Assembly (NCBI GenBank): GCA_014376885.1
Contig: JACMQR010000088.1
Span: 1-11,643 of the forward strand
Source: Polaromonas sp.
Lineage (GTDB): Bacteria > Pseudomonadota > Gammaproteobacteria > Burkholderiales > Burkholderiaceae_C
Direction: 5' to 3'
Length of the DNA stretch: 11,643 bases
Position 1 is the stretch's first letter; each line of letters opens with the position of its first letter. Shown in pieces: positions 7,604 to 11,643 of the stretch. Both the position numbers and the translations under genes were made by a program. Under the pieces are notes generated by a model. It was not told the origin of the DNA and made no database searches. It was given only the letters and a program-made list of their open reading frames with translations.

Positions 7604-8419
7604 TCATGGCTTTTGGCAGCTTGCACAGTAAAAAGTCGACCGCTGACCCTGGCGAATGCTTTTGATCGGGGCAGCGCACACCCGGCATGGCAAGCCGGCC
7701 CGGTCATAGACCATGGCTTCGCGCTGGAAATGGCCGGCCTGGCCATCGGCGCTGGAAAAATTCCGCAGCGTGCTGCCGCCCAGGGCGACCGCATTTGCCA
7801 GCACATCCCGAATGGCCCCCTGGAGCCGGGCAGCGCGCGGCTTGCTGATCAGCGACGCCCGGGTGGTCGGGCGGATGCCTGCCAGAAACAGCGCTTCCGA
7901 GGCGTAAATGTTGCCCACGCCCACGACCGCCCTGCCCGCCAGCAAAAGCGGCTTGATGGCCACCTTTCGCCCTTGGAGAAACTGGTGAAACACGCGCGCA
8001 TCAAACGCGTCGCTCAGCGGCTCCACGCCCAGCTGGCCCAGCAGCTTTTGCGCCACCGCGTCAGCTTGCCCGCTGGCATAGACCACCGCTCCGAAGCGCC
8101 GCGGGTCATGCAGGCGCAAGGTGCCCAAACTGGTCACCAGGTCAAAATGGTCATGCTTGCCCGGCTCCGGCAGATCCAGCGCGAAACTGACACTGCCGGA
8201 CATCCCCAGATGCATCAGCAGCAAACCGCCGCTCAGGTCCAGAAGCAGGTATTTTCCGCGCCGGCGCACCGCCAGAATCTGCTGGCCGAGCAGCAGCTGC
8301 GGCGCGCAGCCAAGCGGCCAGCGCAGCGGTTTGCCGACCGCGACCGCCTCAATCAGAGCGCCGACAACGCGCCCGGCCAGGCTCAGGCGGGTGACTTCAA
8401 CTTCCGGCAGTTCAGGCAT
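7604..8419 (-). CDS. mutM: Formamidopyrimidine-DNA glycosylase MutM (Fpg)
   Basis: MutM excises 8-oxoguanine and formamidopyrimidines from DNA and nicks the abasic site by beta,delta-elimination. The 271-aa length matches E. coli (269). The start is fixed by MPELPEVEV: Pro2 becomes the catalytic N-terminus after Met removal, followed by Glu3. RRRGKYLLL contains the conserved Lys56. [12 protein letters not shown] is the conserved motif before the C-terminal domain. The zinc finger has Cys245, Cys248, Cys265 and Cys268, and GQRSTFYC contains Arg260. All key residues are present. It is the first gene of the minus-strand run mutM, dynamin-like GTPase, mutY and is divergent from the TPR gene across 126 bp. 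No Shine-Dalgarno is visible before the ATG. Confidence 0.98.
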   Translation of the reverse strand: MPELPEVEVTRLSLAGRVVGALIEAVAVGKPLRWPLGCAPQLLLGQQILAVRRRGKYLLLDLSGGLLLMHLGMSGSVSFALDLPEPGKHDHFDLVTSLGTLRLHDPRRFGAVVYASGQADAVAQKLLGQLGVEPLSDAFDARVFHQFLQGRKVAIKPLLLAGRAVVGVGNIYASEALFLAGIRPTTRASLISKPRAARLQGAIRDVLANAVALGGSTLRNFSSADGQAGHFQREAMVYDRAGLPCRVCAAPIKSIRQGQRSTFYCASCQKP

Positions 8420-8428
8420 GTTTTTTTC

Positions 8429-8529
8429 AGACGCTTTGCGCGTGACCAGGGTTTTTCGGGATGCTCGACAGCGCTTTGCTCACCGCAGCGCCCTGCGCAT
8501 GACCGGCCGGCTGCGCTGCCGAGACGCTT
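8429..8529. repeat. Short direct and inverted repeats in the mutM/TPR divergent region
   Basis: The 126-bp region between the mutM and TPR starts (8420-8545) holds no gene. AGACGCTT occurs at 8429-8436, just upstream of mutM, and again at 8522-8529, just upstream of the TPR -10 hexamer. A perfect 7-bp inverted pair, GCAGCGC at 8485-8491 and GCGCTGC at 8513-8519, lies between them with a 21-nt spacer. These could be regulator sites or hairpin arms, but repeats this short in GC-rich DNA may be chance. Confidence 0.2.
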
Positions 8530-8533
8530 GAAT

Positions 8534-8539
8534 TATCAT
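8534..8539 (+). promoter_or_regulatory. Possible -10 element of the TPR gene, implying a leaderless start
   Basis: TATCAT matches the -10 consensus in five of six positions and ends 6 nt before the ATG of the TPR gene. This is the same spacing as seen at hrcA and nadK. No good -35 is visible at 16-18 bp and there is no Shine-Dalgarno in the gap. Confidence 0.35.
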
Positions 8540-8545
8540 GGCTTG

Positions 8546-10342
8546 ATGAAGAAAAAACTTGGCCTTGCATTTGCCTGCCTGTGGTTTGCAGGCCCTTTGG
8601 CGCTGGCCCAGGCGGCATCGCCCGACGGCCCGGCCCCGGGCAAACCGGCTGAGTCGTCGGGGCTGGCCCAGGCAAAGTCGGCCCAGGCGTCATTTGCCGT
8701 TTCGCTGCTGGACGGCGAAATGTTTTATGAGCTGCTGGTGGGTGAAATGACCGCCCAGGATGGCCAGCCGTCGGCAGGCTTTGCGCTGGTGCTCGATGTG
8801 GCCCGCAAAACCGGCGATGCCCAGCTGTACCAGCGGGCCACCGACATCGCCCTGCAGGCGCGTTCCGGGGACGCCGCCTTGCAAGCCGCACTCGCCTGGA
8901 AGCAAGAACTGCCCGCGTCACGCGATGCCAACCGCTATGTGCTGCAGATCCTGATTGCGCTCAACCGCATCGCTGAAACCGCCGCCCCCCTGAAAACCGA
9001 ACTCCGTATAGCGCCCGATGCAGAGCGCTCGGCGGTGCTGGCCGCCATACCGCGCGCCTATGCGCGGGCCAGTGACCGCAAGCTGGCCGCCGGCGTGGTG
9101 GAAGCAGCCCTGGCCGATTACCTGGCCAGCCCGGCAACCGCCAGCGCAGCCTGGACGACAGCCAGCCGGATGCGGCTTGCGGCCGACGACCGGCCTGGTG
9201 CCCTGCAAGCGGCGCAGCGCGCACAGGCAGCCGATCCGCGCGCCGAGGGTCCGGTGGTCGTGGCGCTCGAGCTGATCGACCCTCAGCAACCGCAGGCCGA
9301 AACACTGGTCAAGAGTTACCTGGATGACCGTGAGACATCGGCCAAGGCGCTGCCGGAAATTCGCCTGGCCTATGCCCGGGTGCTGCTGGACGGGCAGCGG
9401 CATGCCGAAGCCACGGCCCAGTTGCAAATCGTCACCCGCGACCAGCCCGATTATCCGGAAGGCTGGCTGGTGCTGGGCTCCCTGCAACTGCAGGAAAACC
9501 AGCCGGCGCCGGCCCAGGCGTCGCTGGAGCGCTACATCGCCCTGGTCCAGCAATTGCCGCCGGCCGAACAAAATCCGGGTCTGGCCCAGGCTTACCTTTT
9601 GCTTTCGCAACTGGCCGAAAAACGCCAGGACTTTGCTGCGGCAGAAAGCTGGCTCGGCAAAATCGAGAATTCTTCGGGCCTGCTGCAGGCGCAAACGCGC
9701 CGAGCTTCGATTCTGGCCAGCCAGGGCAAGATCGACGAGGGCCGGCGCCTGCTTCAGCAGCTGCCGGAAAAAACACCGGAAGAAGCGCGGCTCAAACTCA
9801 ATGCCGAGGTCGGCCTGCTGCGCGAGTTCAAGCAGTACCGCCAAGCCCGTGAGCTGCTCGCCCAAGCGTTGGCCGCTACGCCGGGAGACACTGATTTGCT
9901 TTATGAGCAGTCGATGGTGGCTGAAAAACTGGGATTGATGGACGAAATGGAGCGGCTGCTGCGCCAGATCATCCAGGCCAAGCCCGATTTTCACCAAGCC
10001 TACAACGCCCTGGGATACTCGCTGGCCGATCGCAACCTGCGCCTTCCTGAAGCGCGCGAGCTGATCCGCAAGGCGGTGGACTATGCGCCTGATGACGCCT
10101 TCATCAAGGACAGCCTGGGCTGGGTCGAGTTTCGTTTAGGCAATATGCAGGCGGCCGCGCAGATTTTCGAGGCCGCCTACAAGGCCAGACCGGATGCGGA
10201 GATTGCCGCCCACTTTGGCGAGGTCCTGTGGAGCCTGGGCCAGCGCGACCGCGCTTTGGCGATCTGGAAGGAAGGCCAGCTCATCAATGCCAACAACGAC
10301 ACCCTGCTCGAAACGCTCAAGCGTTTCAAAGTGCCGCAGTAA
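8546..10342 (+). CDS. Exported tetratricopeptide-repeat (TPR) protein
   Basis: The 598-aa protein is probably periplasmic. Residues 1-21/24 form a Sec signal peptide: KKK at 2-4, a hydrophobic core, and cleavage near ALA-Q or QAA-S. The rest is alpha-helical and rich in Ala, Gln and Leu, with TPR-like repeats clearest in the C-terminal half: WLVLGSLQLQENQPAPAQASLERYI, an AYLLLSQLAEKRQDFAAAESWL unit, and three units at about 483-584, including YNALGYSLADRN from 486 and DSLGWVEFRLGN from 522. The reading frame stays open far upstream, antisense to mutM, but the signal peptide and divergent arrangement fix the start at 8546. Homologues sit before lolB and ispE in other beta- and gammaproteobacteria (for example Pseudomonas PA4667). 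The function is not established; a scaffold role in envelope biogenesis is inference. lolB begins 4 nt after its stop. Confidence 0.93.
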   Translation: MKKKLGLAFACLWFAGPLALAQAASPDGPAPGKPAESSGLAQAKSAQASFAVSLLDGEMFYELLVGEMTAQDGQPSAGFALVLDVARKTGDAQLYQRATDIALQARSGDAALQAALAWKQELPASRDANRYVLQILIALNRIAETAAPLKTELRIAPDAERSAVLAAIPRAYARASDRKLAAGVVEAALADYLASPATASAAWTTASRMRLAADDRPGALQAAQRAQAADPRAEGPVVVALELIDPQQPQAETLVKSYLDDRETSAKALPEIRLAYARVLLDGQRHAEATAQLQIVTRDQPDYPEGWLVLGSLQLQENQPAPAQASLERYIALVQQLPPAEQNPGLAQAYLLLSQLAEKRQDFAAAESWLGKIENSSGLLQAQTRRASILASQGKIDEGRRLLQQLPEKTPEEARLKLNAEVGLLREFKQYRQARELLAQALAATPGDTDLLYEQSMVAEKLGLMDEMERLLRQIIQAKPDFHQAYNALGYSLADRNLRLPEARELIRKAVDYAPDDAFIKDSLGWVEFRLGNMQAAAQIFEAAYKARPDAEIAAHFGEVLWSLGQRDRALAIWKEGQLINANNDTLLETLKRFKVPQ

Positions 10343-10346
10343 CCGC

Positions 10347-10874
10347 GTGGCGGGCGCTTTGCACTTCACCGGCCGGCTGCGCACACAGCTGGCGGCCGGC
10401 ATCCTGTGCACTACTTTTTTAATAGCTGGATGTGCCCGCCCGACGAGCATGCAAGCCTTGAATGACCAAAAAATCGACCAGTGGACAGGACGGATCAGCC
10501 TGCATGTGAAAAGCGAGCCGGAGCAGTTTTTTTCAGCCGGTTTTGAATTGCATGGCCGGCCTGAGCGCGGCGAGCTCAGGCTGATCGGCCCGCTTGGCGC
10601 TGTGCTGGGGGTGCTGCGCTGGTCGCCGGGCGAGGCCGAGTTTGATTCGGGCACGGCCGGCAACCTTCAGCGCTTTGACTCGATCGACACCTTGATGGCC
10701 CGGACCACGGGCGCTGCCGTGCCGTTGCCGGCGCTGTTTGCCTGGCTTCAAGGCGACATCGCGGCAGCCGGGGGCTGGTCTGCCGATTTGTCGCGCCACG
10801 GCGAAGGCCGGATCGCCGCCACAAGAATTGAGCCCCTGCCGCTGGTGGACCTGCGTGTCGTGGTGGACCGGTGA
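10347..10874 (+). CDS. lolB: Outer membrane lipoprotein LolB
   Basis: LolB receives lipoproteins from the periplasmic carrier LolA and inserts them into the outer membrane. I place the start at GTG 10347, giving 175 aa: an Arg-containing n-region, a hydrophobic core and the lipobox IAGC with Cys29. Residue +2 after Cys is Ala, consistent with outer-membrane retention. The mature part has the LolB pattern: WTGRISLHV, then GELRLIGPLGAVLGVLRW, whose turn corresponds to the region holding the protruding hydrophobic loop in E. coli, and LPALFAWLQG. The frame is open further upstream inside the TPR gene, but only the GTG start gives a sensible signal peptide. The mature chain (about 147 aa) is shorter than in E. 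coli (about 186). It lies 4 nt after the TPR stop, so the two are co-transcribed and probably translationally coupled. Confidence 0.9.
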   Translation: MAGALHFTGRLRTQLAAGILCTTFLIAGCARPTSMQALNDQKIDQWTGRISLHVKSEPEQFFSAGFELHGRPERGELRLIGPLGAVLGVLRWSPGEAEFDSGTAGNLQRFDSIDTLMARTTGAAVPLPALFAWLQGDIAAAGGWSADLSRHGEGRIAATRIEPLPLVDLRVVVDR

Positions 10875-10941
10875 TGCCCGGCCGGCCTGACTGCTCCGGC
10901 GTTCAAAGCATCATGGCGTCATGACGCGCTGCCCTGTCCAT

Positions 10942-11643
10942 ATGCGTCCGCTCAAAGCCTTGTATGACGTACCGGCCCCGGCCAAGCTCAATGTGTTTTT
11001 GCACATCACCGGCCGCAGGCCCGATGGCTACCACCTGCTGCAGTCGGTGTTCATGCTGATCGACTGGTGCGACACGCTGCACTTCGAACTGCGCCTGGAC
11101 GGTCAGATCAGCCGCAGCGACCTGGACGGGCCTGAACCGGACAGCAGCAGCGAGACCTTGCCGACCGACGACCTGACCGTGCGTGCCGCGCGCGCGCTGC
11201 AGTCAGCCTGCGGCACGCCCCTGGGGGTGCACATCAGCCTGAGAAAAAATATTCCGTCCCAGGCGGGCATGGGCGGCGGCTCCTCTGATGCGGCCAGTTG
11301 CCTGCTGGCCTTGCAGCGGCTGTGGGGCGTACGGCTGGCCCGGCAGGATTTGCAGGCCATTGCCCTGTCGCTGGGCGCAGATGTTCCCTTTTTCCTGGCG
11401 GGAAGCCATGCCTGGGTGGAAGGGATCGGGGAAAAAATCACCCCGCTCAGGCTGCCGCCGGCAAGCTTTGTCGTCGTCAAACCGCCAGCCGGTGTTTCCA
11501 CTCCTGATATTTTCACAGCACCCAGCCTAAAACGCGATACCAAGACTGCTACAATACAAGGCTTTGCTGCATATGCTGAAGGCCAAAAATTTGAATTTGG
11601 CCGCAACGACTTGCAGCCGGTAGCGCAGCAGCTTTGCCCGCAG
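10942..11643 (+). CDS. ispE: 4-diphosphocytidyl-2-C-methyl-D-erythritol kinase IspE, 3' end cut by window edge
   Basis: IspE phosphorylates CDP-methylerythritol with ATP in the non-mevalonate (MEP) isoprenoid pathway. It belongs to the GHMP kinase family. The visible 234 residues contain PAPAKLN with Lys15, GRRPDGYHLLQSVF, the glycine-rich ATP-binding loop PSQAGMGGGSSDAAS at 105-119, and LGADVPFFL with catalytic Asp147. FGRNDLQPVA near the window end is the family's NDL motif. The C-terminal part lies beyond 11643. Two in-frame ATGs are possible, at 10921 and 10942. I prefer 10942 because family members have only a few residues before PAPAKLN; neither has a clear Shine-Dalgarno. It is 67 bp downstream of lolB (46 bp with the earlier start), in the conserved TPR-lolB-ispE order. 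Confidence 0.96.
   Translation, partial: MRPLKALYDVPAPAKLNVFLHITGRRPDGYHLLQSVFMLIDWCDTLHFELRLDGQISRSDLDGPEPDSSSETLPTDDLTVRAARALQSACGTPLGVHISLRKNIPSQAGMGGGSSDAASCLLALQRLWGVRLARQDLQAIALSLGADVPFFLAGSHAWVEGIGEKITPLRLPPASFVVVKPPAGVSTPDIFTAPSLKRDTKTATIQGFAAYAEGQKFEFGRNDLQPVAQQLCPQ
11581..11602. repeat. Inverted repeat inside ispE
   Basis: GGCCAAA at 11581-11587 pairs perfectly with TTTGGCC at 11596-11602 around an 8-nt AT-rich loop. It lies within coding sequence in a stretch that is more AT-rich than its surroundings. There is no T tract after it, so it is not a terminator. Confidence 0.3.

Noticed and set aside
7613..8545. Open frame antisense to mutM, continuous with the TPR gene (would give a 909-aa protein)
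   Set aside because: It overlaps the whole of mutM, which is certain. The signal peptide beginning at 8546 marks the real N-terminus. Long antisense frames are common in GC-rich DNA.

Overview
This window is a GC-rich, gene-dense chromosomal segment. Its proteins and gene order fit a betaproteobacterium of the order Burkholderiales. The Comamonadaceae (Polaromonas/Rhodoferax-like) are my best guess, from recalled protein resemblance rather than any search. I see no mobile element, CRISPR array or phage gene.

Left part (1-4685): a 3'-truncated tRNA with a CAT anticodon and the heat-shock repressor gene hrcA lie on the minus strand. Only 48 bp separate hrcA from a plus-strand run of nadK (NAD kinase), recN (SMC-like DNA repair ATPase) and rapZ (nucleotide-binding RNase adapter family).

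Middle part (4686-8419): a minus-strand run is transcribed in the order mutM (8-oxoguanine glycosylase), a dynamin-like GTPase gene, then mutY (adenine glycosylase). MutM and MutY are the two glycosylases of the GO system, which limits mutation from 8-oxoguanine. The GTPase gene is packed between them and shares one base with mutY. Its P-loop is degenerate, which makes it the most unusual protein here. The rapZ and mutY stop codons are adjacent, with no base between the two convergent genes.

Right part (8546-11643): divergent from mutM runs a plus-strand cluster of an exported TPR protein, lolB (outer-membrane lipoprotein insertion) and ispE (isoprenoid precursor kinase, cut by the window end). 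The same TPR-lolB-ispE order occurs in other beta- and gammaproteobacteria.

Most of the content is conserved housekeeping. The points worth a second look are the GTPase with a broken nucleotide-binding loop inside the mutM-mutY operon, and three start codons (hrcA, nadK, TPR gene) that each sit exactly 6 nt after a good -10 hexamer with no Shine-Dalgarno sequence, which suggests leaderless transcripts.
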